DNA of 64,000 nucleotides from Polychytrium aggregatum (lineage: Eukaryota > Chytridiomycota > Chytridiomycetes > Polychytriales). A program made the position numbers and the translations under genes. Positions 49,617 through 62,733 of this stretch are shown piece by piece. Where the stretch lies: NCBI RefSeq assembly GCF_025602895.1, contig NW_026516299.1, forward strand, positions 115,651 to 179,650, written 5' to 3'. Position 1 is the stretch's first letter, and every line of letters starts with the position of its first letter. The notes under the pieces are model-generated. The model was not told where the DNA came from. It ran no database searches and was given only the letters and a program-made list of their open reading frames with translations.

Positions 49617-50557
49617 TGGAGGCGAAGCGACAGTCGCCCTGGTTGATGGCGGTTCGGTTGGATGAGGGACACTTGGTCGGACGTTCAGCCTATTTTGAAT
49701 CGAAGGCTGCCGGAAAGCTGACAAAATAAAGCCCAGCCGCGACCCCAGCAACAGCAGCGAGATCAGGAGCAGCAGCAGGATCGACAGCGACAGCAAGATC
49801 GACAGCGAGATCAGGGCCAGGCCGACGACACGCGGCCACAGCCGGGGCCTGGTCTTCCATGTGGGGCGACCGGAGCATACCCGCCCATGTCTGTTCTTCT
49901 GAACACCTTCAGCGTGATGAAAACCAATGGAGCACACTACTTCTTTCGGGCCGGCGATCCGCCAGGGAGACAATGCTGGTTCCGTGAACATTCCTACCAG
50001 ACTTTCGATGGTGCCAATCAGGTCGAGGCCATTTGCAGACAACGGGCTGAGGGAATCGCGTGCCCACGCAGCATTCTTCTCGCCAGCAGTACAGGACCTG
50101 CAGCAGCTAAACTTGGCCAGATGAGCAGAGCCGGAGCAGCTCGAGACAACCTGCTGTAGAGCTGTACAGAGTGCGGCCTCGAGGGCTGCAGAGCCGCGGC
50201 CGGTCGAATCGGCCACTGTCGCAGGGCTGGGCAGAGGGAGACGGCGGCTCAAAAGAACAAACGGTGGTTGTGCCTCGCGGCTCCCACGGTCATTCCTAGA
50301 CCTCTGAGCAAGTCCCTTTGAGCTCTAGTATCGGTATTATCACCCTCGAGCTGTCGGCACCCTGGCCTGTCTCTTTACCGTCCCCCGTCTCGTCAGCCGC
50401 CGGCTATCAGACCAGCCCCGAGTCTCGCACAGCGGCATTCTAGTCACAGCTCAGCCGCCCGACCTAGCGGCAGCGACAACAACAGCAATAGCACCGGCGA
50501 CAGCGGCCGAAATATCAACAGCAACAGCCGCCCCAACCCGTTTGAACCGATACTGTC
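49617..50557. promoter_or_regulatory. Divergent promoter region, SEN34 / triple-DCX gene
   Basis: 941 bases between outward-facing starts. Low-complexity GATCGACAGCGA-like tandem units lie at about 49760-49815; their minus-strand translation mimics a Leu/Ser membrane segment but is repeat composition. Confidence 0.45.
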
Positions 50558-53077
50558 ATGTCCTTTGAAGAGTTTCGGAGCCGGAAGATCCGCGTCTTCC
50601 GCAACGGAGACATTTTCGCACCCGGCAAGAAAGTGGTTATTTCGACCAGGTTCTACCGCAACTTTGAGCAGGTGGGTTTCTCTGGGCTGAAGCACGTCCC
50701 ATCGCTTTACATCACTCTTCCAGTCCATTACTTATCCACGGAAAGGCAGCACTCCTCGACTGATGCCCATCGCCAAAGTCGAAGCCGGGACTGGACAGCG
50801 CTTGCGATCGTTGCATCTGTGCTGACTATGCGTGCTTCACCCTTTGCCTTGGCATGGTCGCCGATGCTGACTTTTGACGACCTGGATGTTGGATGCTATA
50901 TTCCAGTTTCTTCACGCCTTGTCCAACGAGCTGCTCCTCGTCAATGGCGCTGTTCGGAAGATCTTCACGATGGAGGGACAACCCGTCAGCTCTCTGGACG
51001 ATGTGCATGAAAACGGCTCATACGTCGCCAGTGGCGGCGAGTCGTTCAAGAACGTCAGCTACCCTGTGCATGACGATGATGGAGCTGCCACCATTCATAG
51101 CGTCAAAAAAACAGCCCCGAGGCACCACACACAGTCACAACATCAGCCGGGAGGAGACAAAAGCATCGGAGCGCCGGTTTTATTCGGCCCTGCGGTAAGA
51201 TGACTCTGGACGCCATGCAACAGATCCAACTTTATCTGGGGATGATATCGACTTGAGCGCGCGAGAGACTATGGATATGCCCACAGACAGATTTATAGAC
51301 CTCTTGTTCTGCATCAAACCTGTTGGTCTGTGTTAGCGCAAATGACATCCCGGGCCTCATCTGCCCTGGCGCTGCTTCGCGGCTTGACCTTCTGTTTCGC
51401 TGCGTTTCCCTCCCGGACACCATGCATGTGCATTTTGTGCTCTGGCTCACTTGCGATTCTGCAGACCAAGGCTTTCAAGATTGTTGCTTTTCCGAACGGA
51501 GAGTTTTTGCATCCAGGTTATAATGTGCTGCTGAACTACCGAAACTGCCGAACATATGACCAGGCAAGTGACTGCAGAAAGTCCTTCGCAAGCCGGCCCG
51601 TTCTCTTTCGCGCCAAACCGATTGGTCAGATGGTGTCGCAGTCTCCTCCGACAAGCTGTCCCGTGCTAATGAGCTTCGCCATTTGTCGCTGTTTATGTTG
51701 CTGCAGCTTATGCTCACACTCAACGACATCGTGCGTCTGAAAAGCAATGTGTTTGTTCAAAAGATCTTCGATGCCGAAACAGGAGTGCGCATTCGGTCGC
51801 TGGATAAGCTCCACGACGGACAAAACATTGTTGTGGCTTCCCACGAGAAGCTAAAGAAAGGATCGTATCGCCTGAGAAAAGCCGATAGCACCGAGCCCAA
51901 AGCCGCCGAAAAGAAGGCCGACGAGGAGGTACGAGCCGCAATTGAGGAGCCAGTTCTTGCTCATTGACGTGCCTAGCGCATTTGCTCTCAAGCACTTGAG
52001 AAGCTGACTTGCACATGGCTTTGGTTGTCCCAGCCGTATCGTAACATCTCCTGCTATCCAAACGGAGATATATACCACAACGGCTGGACTGTCATCATCC
52101 GAAAAAGCCGCTTCCAAACTCTGAAGAAGGTACCCGATTGAAGTCTGCTCCGACTCGCTCTGCAGATATGGCATCGACAGAGCGGACGTGGGGTTTCTTG
52201 ATTACTACTCTGACAGCGCGATGAATTTGCAATCGCTGCAGCTCATCGATCACCTGAACTCTCAAATCGAGCTTATTAATGGAAGCGTCAAGAGTATATA
52301 CAGCCTTGAAGGCGCCAAAATCCAGTCGATCGATGAGATTGCACACGGGCACGAGTATGTGCTCGCGGGTGACGACCCCTTTATCAAGGCGGCATACAAC
52401 TGCAACAGCTACAAACCACACCAGTCTGGCGAGCCGCGGGGATTGGCTGGGGCAACGACCCACAACGACTTTATGGACAAGATTCGAAAGATCCAAAAGT
52501 CAAAGGCGAAACCGCCGCACCAGCGCCGGGTCACTGAGGGCGCGGCTGCCGAGCCCCATCCAAGCGAGAATCCAGTTGAGCCGAAGGTCCATTCGGCAAA
52601 GCCGGCGAAGAAAGTGGTCCGGGTGTCGTCGAAGATGGAGGTGGTGTCGCCCAAACAGATGCGCAAATCCCAAGGTAATGCGGTTCCCGGTTGCGAGGTT
52701 GCGTTGGTTTGGCTGCGAGGTCGCTTGGTTGGCAGAATCCCAATTCGTCGCTCGTCACCGGGGCCTCGCTGATGCTCATGCCCGACCTTCCAGGCACAGT
52801 CTCAAATGGATCCAAGTCCCAGGTGGCTGCCGTTGTCGACGAAGACGTCACGCTGAAATCGAGCCAGGTGGCAGGCAGCGACTCCAATGCCGTCTACGAA
52901 TCCGAGCATGTTTCCAAGTTTGTGGCCAAGAACAAGTCAGACGATGGCGGTCCTGGGCCAGTCAAGAAAACAAAGTCGGCCGTCAGCGTAAAAACAGAGT
53001 CGCTATCCTACGAGAGCCTGCCCCCACTGCCGGCTACGGCAGGATCGTTAAATGGACCTGCGACAGCGAGCCTGTAG
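50558..53077 (+). CDS. Protein with three tandem doublecortin (DCX) domains
   Basis: Microtubule-binding protein, probably of the flagellar axoneme or other doublet microtubules. Seven exons (50558-50671, 50907-51194, 51465-51563, 51707-51928, 52034-52129, 52242-52674, 52794-53077) keep frame, 511 residues. Domain 1: KIRVFRNGDIFAPGKKVVIS then VRKIFTMEGQPVSSLDD. Domain 2: FKIVAFPNGEFLHPGYNVLL then VQKIFDAETGVRIRSLDKL. Domain 3: NISCYPNGDIYHNGWTVIIR then VKSIYSLEGAKIQSIDEI. Each domain is split by a phase-0 intron at the same place, and the inter-domain introns are also phase 0. The C-terminus (about 200 residues) is Lys/Ser/Pro-rich and disordered. Intron 3 is GC-AG. Confidence 0.92.
51564..51706 (+). 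other. GC-AG intron in the triple-DCX gene
   Basis: Exon 3 ends CAG before GCAAGT; exon 4 begins CTT after TGCTGCAG. Phase 0 on both sides, at the position of a conserved intron in the other two DCX domains. Confidence 0.85.
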
Positions 53078-53402
53078 TCGGCCTGTCGCCTGTCCGCTAT
53101 CGCACTTTGCATCTTCACGGCGCAGGTGCAGCACGCCCGCAGCAGCTGGCCTCCGCATGGGGGACTCGGCGATGCAGTGGGCGATGGCTGTCTGGCAGCA
53201 TCATGCAGCCGCTAAAGCAATATAAATTATACTGGCACTTCGCATCCGAGCCTGTCGAGCGGCTGTCGAAGTCGGTTGTGTCGGATCGCATTCGCAGAGA
53301 GGGCTTCGCGCCGCCTCTGGCCGCCGACTGGCCAAAGCCTGCTCGTTGCTTGGCCGTGGCACCTGGCTCCCATCAGCGCCAGCGGTCCCCACCGAAACAG
53401 AC
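53078..53402. other. Intergenic, 325 bases
   Basis: Between the DCX stop and the next same-strand start. A minus-strand frame here shows no domain. Nothing recognised. Confidence 0.45.
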
Positions 53403-55043
53403 ATGAGCCGACCGTCGAGGAACCGCAAAGAAGTCTCCTACGTCTTCAACATCCCCCTCGACTTTGACGACGACGACGATGCCGGTAGCAACGCAGTACC
53501 ACCTGCTTTGCTCTCCGTTGACCGACGATGGATGGCGGGGGTCTGACGGCCTGCGATTTCGTCTTCTCCATGCCAGCATACTGCCAGGTCAAAGCCAAGC
53601 CAAAGAAGCAACCGGCCCCGCCAAAGCCATCTGCTGAAAAGGATGATGCGGCAGAGGGTGCGTCCTCACCGGTCAAGCGCAAGCGGGTGGTTCATGACAT
53701 CGTCGGTAAGCGACCCGCCGATGCAGCTCCTCCAATCTGCTCGGTTCTTTGGCGTGGGCCGCATTCGGTTGCCCAAGCAGGCTCTCACCAGCATGGCATA
53801 CTACATCGATAAACGTCTCTATAGATTCAGATGAGGATGAAGTCCAACCTGTGAAGTCGCCCAAGCTTGAGCCGCTAACAGATGAGAAAAGGTGGGAAGG
53901 ATGGCCCAACCACAATGCGCAGATTGCCATTCTTGTGAGGGCCCAAGCGTTGCAGACGAGCGCTGCGTGGGCCGTAGTGTTTGACCGCAAGCCATATTGA
54001 TTGCAGCGCATCAAGCAAAGCACAACGGAAGAGTCTGCAGGTAAGAGCCAGCACCATTGCGATGTCTCATGGATCGGCCGGCCTTCGTTGCCTGCTCTCG
54101 GTTTCTGCACCGACGGCCACTCCGGGTGCAAGCCGTCGGTGCACCTTGCGACAGTCGCTGCTCGGCTCGGACACCCCTGACAGATCTACGACCATAGGAA
54201 CGGAGGGAAGAGGCCGAGTTGCAGAAGGCGCTCGATCTATCGCTACATGATGCACACGACAACGCAAAGCCGACTGGGCGCCGGAGCTCGCTATCGCAAG
54301 ATACCGACTTGAGCGATCTATCGCCTGTGGGCTCGAGCGATCCAGAAGATGAGCTGGAGCTCGATGCTGCTTCGACCAAGAAGAACAAGGCCAAGCCAAA
54401 GGACCGACGGAAGCCCAGTCTGCCCAGCGACGCCAAGCAGCACGGAAAGGCCGTTATTTCGTCCCCAGAGATCCTCATCGACATTGACGGTCCAGCTATC
54501 GAGCGGGGTATGTGGAAAGTTGGCGCTATGGGTTGCTTGGATGGATCTGTGCAGTGTGTTTGGATTGGAGCATGCTGTGAGTCGGATCTCACCTTGCGCG
54601 CAACTGTCCGTCCTCCAGCCCCCAAAGATTCCGTCGAGGCCTTACCCTCTTCGAAGGATAAGCCTAAGCGGGACAAGCCAGCCAAGGGATTGAAGGATAA
54701 AGCGGCAGCTGCCGCGGAGGACCCTCCATCCACATCCAAGGGCGATCCTGAACCTGAGCCCGCTCCAGCGCCGCCGGTGCCGAAAAAGCCAGCCTCCAAA
54801 AAAGCGAATCCTGCTCCAAAGCCAATCTCGGACGGCTCCGCAACTGCGAGCGCTCCGTCTGCGACGCTGGCGGTCCCAGCCGCCACGGCCTCACCAGCAA
54901 AGCAAAGAGAAGCCCCGATGTCGCCGTCGTCCGGTCGGCTGGGGTCGATCGGACTGACGGCAAGCCCAATCAACTCGGTTTCCATCCGAGTTGGCTTGAG
55001 TCGCTTTTCCAGGACAAAGTCGCTGCACGGATATCTGAAATGA
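53403..55043 (+). CDS. RAD51AP1-like homologous recombination factor
   Basis: Probable RAD51 accessory protein that promotes strand pairing. The N-terminus MSRPSRNRKEVSYVF followed by an Asp run matches the start of RAD51AP1 in character (MxRPxRxxKxVxY, then acidic). Later come VKRKRVVHDIV and SDEDEVQPVKSP. A helical element ELQKALDLSLHDA (about 54215) parallels the family's conserved central helix. A long Lys/Ser/Pro-rich linker follows. The last residues (54970-55043) read SIRVGLSRFSRTKSLHGYLK, which has the G-L-S-R-x-x-R-x-K-x-L-H pattern of the family's C-terminal RAD51-binding motif. Exons at about 53403-53495, 53588-53705, 53825-53891, 54009-54042, about 54212-54508 and about 54621-55043. 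Exon 5 start is approximate. Confidence 0.78.
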
Positions 55044-55461
55044 GATGGCAAGATCGCCGGTAGGAATCCTGCCGATTCCTGGCTTTGATGTTTGTTCTTC
55101 AGGGCGCCGCTTGATGCGCTGCATTTTCTGCCACCATGCTCGCCCGTCTCACCCTGGCGGCTCTGGATATTGGGTTCCCATGGGTACAGACCGCGGCGGG
55201 TGAAAGCGAGCTCGACACGGGCCTGATCTGGGCGGGCATGATGGCCGCAGACAGGGGGCAAGGAAAAGGCGCACTTTCAGGAGAAGGGGCCCAAAGTGTC
55301 TCTTGGACATCAACGCCCCCTCCCCTCCTCTCCCTCTCTCCTTCTGCTGCTGTAATAAGAGAAGCCAACTTGGTATTCTGTCCACCGCATTGGTGCTTGC
55401 CCTTGCCTAAATCTGCGTCCCAAGCCAGTTTTCGCCCGCAACCCGCACCCCAGCCTGCACC
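55044..55461. other. Intergenic or 5' part of the following gene
   Basis: An open frame from 55136 reads Gly/Ala-rich with no domain. The true 5' end of the following large gene was not located. Confidence 0.3.
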
Positions 55462-58400
55462 ATGCTGTTCGGCTCCACCCTGGCACGGCATTCCCACAGC
55501 CGCGCAAGAACCCGGACGCGCACCCAAACCAGCACCATCGTCAGTCAGCATCCCGATGCCGTTCTGACGGTAGGCCCGGCGCATTTCGGGCCGCCAGAGC
55601 ATGGTGCTGGTGCTAGTGTATTCGACAGTATCGGCTTGCTTCAGCGTGTCGCTGACAGCTGCTGCCCGGACACGGCAATATCCGGACTGCGTGTCTAACA
55701 TTCTCCCCCGAACCCTGACTCAACCGCAGCCTCTGCAGAAGCATGTTGCTTCGTTCCTGGACGACCAGGGATACGCTCACGATATTCCAGAATATGCTGC
55801 CGCTCTCCACGAACCTCAGCCCAACAGGGAGCTGTGGAGCCAGACCATCAAGTCGGGTGGGTGTTCCTTGGCTTGCTCCCAATGCGAACTGAGATCGCGT
55901 GTCGTCAACCCTGCCGCAGCGAATGTCGGCGATATTGACATTGATGTTCGCGAAGGAATCCCCAAGTACTACCTCGCACAACACCCGCGTGCTGGCTGCG
56001 TCATTATTGCAGTGGTTAAACGAATATGTGGCCATATGCTCTGGATCGGGCGAGTGAGGACAAAGTTTGTGAGTAAGACTACCACGATTTCGCTTGCTGG
56101 CGTATCGAGCTTATTAGAATGTGGCTGAAACGTGGAATGCGATCTAATCATCAATGCTCTTGTGTGACAGGCGGACAGAGTTTTATGTATCGATACTCGC
56201 AACGAATCGCCGTCGCTCGACGAACTCTCGGCGACAGCCTTGGTGTCGCTGTTCTGGCAGCGCTATCTCGCCAGTATTCACGGCCGATTCGGCCTCATTG
56301 TCTCCGATGCCAAGCTCGACTCCACAGACTTTTTAGAAGTCATGGTCCCAAACTGGGTGGAGTTGGAAAAGTATCTTGAGGATTCGGAGCTCTACCCACA
56401 TGTATGGCCGGCTGTTCACGACAAATGCCCCCGTTTCCGGTGAAGGATGCTAACAGCACCACCCAACGCCAACCTCACAGACTCCCTCCAGCATCCATGT
56501 TGAATGTGTCGTTCCTGGATATGATGCAGGTATACCCTCACTGCAGTTCGCGCGGAAATCCCTCCAGGCGATTTCCTGGCTGGAATCGATCGGCACATGT
56601 GCTGAAACAATTCCACTGAATCGCCGCCGTCGAGCAGAAACACACGAGGCACTACTTCTCAAGTTCTTGGGCAGAAGAGTTGACCCTACCAAACGCGATT
56701 GTCGGCAGCACGAATCGAACTTCATGATCAAAATAGGTTCGCTGCTCAGGGTGCCATCGGGTGGTGGAGACGCAATTGAGTTTGAAGCTAACCGTGAATG
56801 TGCGACCGGCTGGCAGGTGTTGTTCCTCCCAAAATCGATCACACGGGAGTGGTAAGTGTACCATGTATGCTGCACTTTCGGGGCCAACAGCTGCCTGATA
56901 GCGGGTCACATACCACACAGAAACGAACCAAGACACTTGCATCCGCAGAGCACGGTGAAGCCAAGAGCGACGCACTTCAACGCACACGCATCCGCATTTT
57001 CAAAGAGTTTGTAGCTACTGAAGAAAGCTACTTGAGGAGTATCAACATTCTCCAGACCGTGGGTATCGAATTCAAACGACATTTCCTCATTACAATCACT
57101 CGATAAAGAATGCCTGAACTGATGCAGAGCGACACCTCCAGTACTTCCAGACTCCGCTACTGAAGCTTCAGCAGATCCCCGACAGCATCAAGAGGCTCTG
57201 CTTCATTGATCTCTCAGGGCTTATCGAGCTCCACACGGACTTTGTGAAAGCATTGCAGGGACTCAAAGAAGAAGATCAGTCCAGTTTATGTGTCTTGTTT
57301 GATGACTATGTAGGTGCATGACACTGCTGAGTGAGCGTGATGACCGCTGGAGAAGCCTCCCGTGCGACTGGTTCTCATGTATAGAGACAAGCGTTCGCAC
57401 ACGCTGCACACTGCCAAGCTTACTGATTTAAACCATAGGCGAGCCGAATACAGAGTGTTTACTCCAAGACCCTCGATGATTATCAAACGACATCCATACC
57501 TTGTGAGACCCTCAAGCGTTTGGAAACATCGTCGTTTCTTGATGTATGTGTTCCGTCACCGATGCGAACCGCACCCGGATGATGCGACACTCGGTTCGTC
57601 CACTGACGCCCCCGTTTCCTCTCTATCTTAGAGCTGTGCTGAAACCGTGAGGCGGGAACTGAATCAAGACGTCAACTTTTTCAACTTGCGCGCTGAAATA
57701 ATGCAGCGACTCCCGCGCTACGTGATGCTGTTTGACCGCATGAGGGACAAGACTTGCATCGACGACGTCAGCTATCAGGCGCTTTGTCGCACCTGCCAAG
57801 TCGCCGACAAGATTGCAAGCGCAGTACTGGAAGAAAAGTCAAAGAACATGATAGAATTAGACTCGTTATCCTTCCTCAACAACTTGAGCGTGTATCTCGG
57901 CTCGAAGGTGGGCACCATTGATTGTAGATTGGTTTCAGCGTCGCGCGTTAGTCGAGCTCGGCCAACTGACCCTGCCAAACCTTGCTCGACTGACCTGCCG
58001 GGCCATGAATGGCGTCGATGCATTTCTAGTTCATTGTCAAAAACGGCAGAGACTTCATTATGGAGGTCGAAGCTGTTCGAAAGTATCCGGCATTGGAAGC
58101 CAAACATCAGGGTGCTCATCCCGCAAGCTCGACACAGATCATTCTGCTGTTTACGGACTGTATCTACATTCTGAGCTATGACAGCACCGCAAGAAAATAC
58201 ACCGTCGACGGCGGTATCATAGACCTGGAGCAAACCGACATCCTCGATGACAGAGGCATCGGTGCGTTGCTCTTGTGGATTTACGACGGGCCGCATTGGT
58301 ATCCACCGGCTCCTGCGCAACCTAGCTCAAACTACGATTTACATGCTTCCGTCAGATTTCCACATTATTACCTCGGATATCTCGCAAAAGACCGCGGCGC

Positions 58401-61400
58401 GACATATCGTTCACAGCTTCGCATGTGAGCAAAAAGCCGAGCTCTTGAAGCAGATTCAGCACTGCAAGACTTTGCTGAAGATGAGAAGTGCGTCGAAAGG
58501 TATCCTGAATCAGCCGAGGCATCTAAAGAGCCTTCCTGACGCGCGATTTGCGGCAGAGACTCTCCGTCGCCGAGAGAATCATCGTCGCCATACTGATTCA
58601 TCTGTCGCTGCTTTGGACACGCAGAGCGAGTCAAACGGGTTTACATGGATCAGCGCCCAGACACGACCATCTACTACCATGTTGTATCCGATGTCTCGCC
58701 GGACACTGAGGCAAGGGCATATCAAAGCATCTCCTCCCTGCAACGGCGCTGCTCCCGCCATCGCGAACTTGCACATCGGAAAGGGGCTGCATTTGGCTGA
58801 ACCAAGCTCCGAACATTTCTTGACTAGAGTGATCTCGGCCTACTAATATGCACCGACACCCATTCCACGAGCGTCCAGTCAGAGATCAAATGGCCGTTTT
58901 GTAAGTGTTGGCAGTGGAGTTGATATACATTGGCTCGCACTGAGAGCCATTGGGATCGACATCGCTGATAGTATTGGGTATGCATTTGAAATGATACAGC
59001 CATCATGGGAGTTGTCGCCTGTGAAATGGAAGGGGAGATCACTTGCCTCGCCGTGAGGACAAGACGGCCTTGCGCATCGCACAGTGATCTATCCGAGCAC
59101 GAACCCGACAAGCCGAGGACTAATTTTGAAACCCGATCGATGTTGCAAGAAAAGCGTAAGTGTCCTTGGGGGTGGGTACAATAGCTGCTTTCTGATTTCT
59201 CGCTTGCCTGGCAAAGATTACCCAGACACAGTCCTTGACATTTAGCCATTTGTGTGTCTTTCCTAGTGTCAATTGGCCATGATATTATTGCTGCTCAGCC
59301 CGACTCTGCCTGGAGAGTCCGCTTAGCGGAAATTCGGCTCAAATACGTTGTTGAGACATACGGCTTCAAGGCTATGCCTCGAATCAAAGAGCGAGGTGAA
59401 GGGCTCAAATCAAGGCTGAGTATTTTTAGCGTAAGTTGCGCATATATCCTGATACCTTGCTGATCACAAATACGCGGGCGAAGCTGGCATGGGGAGTCAT
59501 TCTTACAGCCGCGGTGCTCTCCAACAGAGTTCTCAGATGAGTGTGTCAAGGTCAAAATTAGGCGGAAAGGTGTCTGGAAGTATGTTGCAAGTGGCCCCGG
59601 GTGTTTCCCGCGCGCCGAGTCTCTTCAGACGCAGCAAACACGGAGGCGACTTCAGTCGGGGCAGCCAGTTGAGCATCACCGTATCGCAAACCATCCACAA
59701 GGTTTTTGGAAGCATGTTCCGTCTGGATTCAAATGGTAATGGCTATTCAACGTCGCCCTTGAGCTCACTCGGCGTACCCTCATCAGGCTCACTGATTTCG
59801 TATCGAACGACAGAATGGCAGTCCCCTAAGAGTCTCAAGACTCTCTGCGATGAGCTCGAAAGAAGAGGTACTTCCCCTCGACTCCTCCGCATGGCTGGCG
59901 CGAGGCAAATGAGCCCGGTTCAGTAACAGCGACTAACCGTCTCGTGTACACGTCTCATAACCAGCCGAGGCGGATGTGATTTACAGCAATCCCGAGGTCA
60001 TCTGGCCGCCATGCACATCACGATTCAAGACGTACTTTGCCTCCTTTACAAGTACGTGGTCGCCGGGAGTGCGGGCGATTCATGAAGGGTGCACGAGAGC
60101 TGCACATCTGGCACTGCCGTACTGATACTCCTGAGCGCCATCGACATCCCACAGATGCGACTGCACAGTTCAACAAAGCAAACATGGCCGACCTTCCACA
60201 CGAAGTCATCATAGACATCATCAAGATGTACATATGCATGACAAACACTTTGGTCGCGGACCAGATGTGGCTGCTGGAGAAGGCATCTCCTTACGGTACG
60301 TTGTACTGGCCGCATGTTACTGCTCATCGGTAGGAGATAGGGGATAGAGCAAAGGGGACGACTCTGCTCGACATCTATGATCGAATATGGAAGCCTTCAG
60401 CTCGGGCAAACACATGTACAGCAGCGAGATAGCCTTGCTGGACACCGGTTGTGTATGTGTATGCACATTGCTAACCACACATTTTAAACACCCGACCCAT
60501 CGCACGATTGCGGGACTGCATCGCACGGATATTTACAGTGGGCTCTCCTATGGAGGAAATCAATGCCATTATCTCGCGCCTGGACCGAAGTCGAGCCGTT
60601 CGACTAGAGTATTTTGTGCGGCACTTGCTGTGGTAAGTCATGTGGACCGCTGCTGCGATTTTGCCATATGATCTTGGCGCTGATGCACACTCGGCATGCT
60701 TACTGGTGCCCTTTGGCTATCCAGGGCCAAGAAACACTCGCATGGAGCGACATACAGCAACGCGATAAGGATCTATGGACATCTTCTCGATAGCCCGCCA
60801 GAGCGCCATTTATCGACCGATAGCGAAAGCCGCCAGAATCGACAGCGAGCCAACGACCTCCTTGAGCTCATAGTGGACAATCTCGATGTCGAAAGATTCT
60901 CTGATGGAATTTCACGCAGCTCGTCGAGTATGCTTTCTCAGACGCAGAGCGTTTCGATATCTGATGTGTCAAAGATGTTGCATCGCTGATATCTCCGCTG
61001 CTTGACAGGATCGTCGATTTCGACTGTTTCATCGTCGCTCTATCGCGGCAACGGTGCAAACAGGCTCACTTCGGACCACCACCAGTATTCCATGCCAATC
61101 GATTGCGAAACAAGCTCAATATCATCCAAAATTGGCCTGCTGCATGAACGTGCGCACGTCAATGCAGGGGGCGAAAGAGCTTCGTATGAGCATTCATCAC
61201 TACCACCGCATCCGGGGAACTCGAAGCCGTCATGGCGCATTCACCAAGACACACACATGGTACAGCCGAGCGAAACCACGGTTTTGGATCGATTATTCCT
61301 CACAAACCACCCGGCAGTATGAGAGTGAGGGAGTTTTCTAATCGCAATGTGCTCGTGCTCATCCGTGTGAACCAGGGCGTTGAGACCCCCAGTTCGAAAC

Positions 61401-62733
61401 TGCAAGAAGCCTGCGCACAACTTAGCGCTGTTTTGGGTGCCATAGACACGCACTCATTGCGGTCGAAGCACGAGGTCCTGAAACTCAGAAGTGATATTCA
61501 GAGCATTGCTGTCAACATTCAGGAAGACTATCATTATTGGCTGAAAGTGGCATCATCGACTTATCTGCCGTGCTCCACCACCAACAGCAGCGTTACGTCA
61601 ACCTGTGGTATGAGCACTTTGCCTTGACCGCGCGAAATATGGCCAAGGTTGTGGACCTGTGTGCTAACTTGCCCGCCCGTATGCTGCTGTGAAGGCCTGG
61701 GAGAGTATCTGAATTCTCATAGCAAAAGCGAAGTTCGTGCGCAAGACGACTTGAGGCATTGCCTGCCCAGGCCGTGTGCGCAACCCGTCTCTGCAACAGT
61801 GCGCTCGGAATTGCCGGTCAAAACAGAAAGGGCACTTTGTACCCAAGCCAGTGACGCCACCGTGCTGGAGTCGGCCATCAATGAGCTATGCAGCCCCGAG
61901 GAGCAACGAGCAGGTGAGATGACTGTCTGAATGCTCGAAAACGATTCCGCTGCGTCATTTGATTGGCTCTGATCCTATGCCGTCACTTTGTTGAAGGGAC
62001 GTGGCCCTCTCGCCCAATGCTGCAAGAGGAAGCCCTGCACAAGATCAGCAAGATGAACGAGCGTCTCGTTGATTACATGGCTGGGCTTGATTCGCTCTCA
62101 ACCACGATCTCTAGCGATGTGCTTGACTGCGTCAGACATGTTGCCCTCCAGTTCCAGGTGAGCAAGCCGGGGCGATCGAAAATACCGATGCTGATACCGC
62201 CAAACCCGAGTGGATAGTGCGGGTTGCTGACAACATGGGTGAACAGGATCAACTCGGTGGACAGAACGAGCGCGATTATCTCCAAGAGGAAAACAAGTCA
62301 TTACAGATGGTGAGGATCCATCACCCCCATCACTTCCATCACTCCCATCGCATCCACGATACTGCTCGGCACCGTGACCGAGTTCGCAGCATCGAGATAA
62401 TATGCAGCCTGAGGTTACTGCGGATGCCGTGTCATGCGTGGTTGGCCTCTGCAAAGGCCGCTCACACGACGCTGTACTCCTTCGCTCATTTGTCTGTCGG
62501 TTGAATCCCAGCAAATCCAAGCACTCACTCAAGAACGCGACTCACTTGAAACGAGTGCCAGGCAAAGCCTCGTGCTCTCATCGGATGTGGAGGAGTTGAA
62601 GAGACAGCTGCAGGAGGCAATCACTTGCAGGAACGAAGCCGAACGCAAGCACCGCGCGCTCGAGGCCGAACACAGAAAGACACAAAGTGTACTCGATATG
62701 TTCAGATCGATGATGGATAAGCCCGATTTATAG
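55462..62733 (+). CDS. Large DH-PH (RhoGEF) protein with downstream RhoGAP-like fold and coiled coil
   Basis: Rho-family exchange factor with many exons. N-terminal exons of no known domain read LQKHVASFLDDQGYAHDIPE (about 55729-55855) and LSATALVSLFWQRYL (about 56170-56440). The DH domain begins RIRIFKEFVATEESYLRSI (about 56985) and includes IMQRLPRYVMLFDRM (about 57700). A PH-like domain follows (IILLFTDCIYILSYD, about 58138; KAELLKQIQHCKTLLK, about 58435). A Ser-rich region leads to SLKTLCDELERR (about 59835), EADVIYSNPEV (59967-60000), LPHEVIIDIIKMY (about 60195), EEINAIISRLDRSRAVRLEY (about 60555) and YSNAIRIYGHLL (about 60752), which follow the RhoGAP fold order. The C-terminus is coiled coil (VEELKRQLQEAITCRNEAER). 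The start and many exon edges are unresolved. Confidence 0.65.

Noticed and set aside
49690-50252. Leu/Ser-rich apparent membrane protein on the minus strand
   Set aside because: The hydrophobic stretch is the translation of a tandem GATCGACAGCGA-type repeat in the 5' flank of SEN34; no domain or conserved start.
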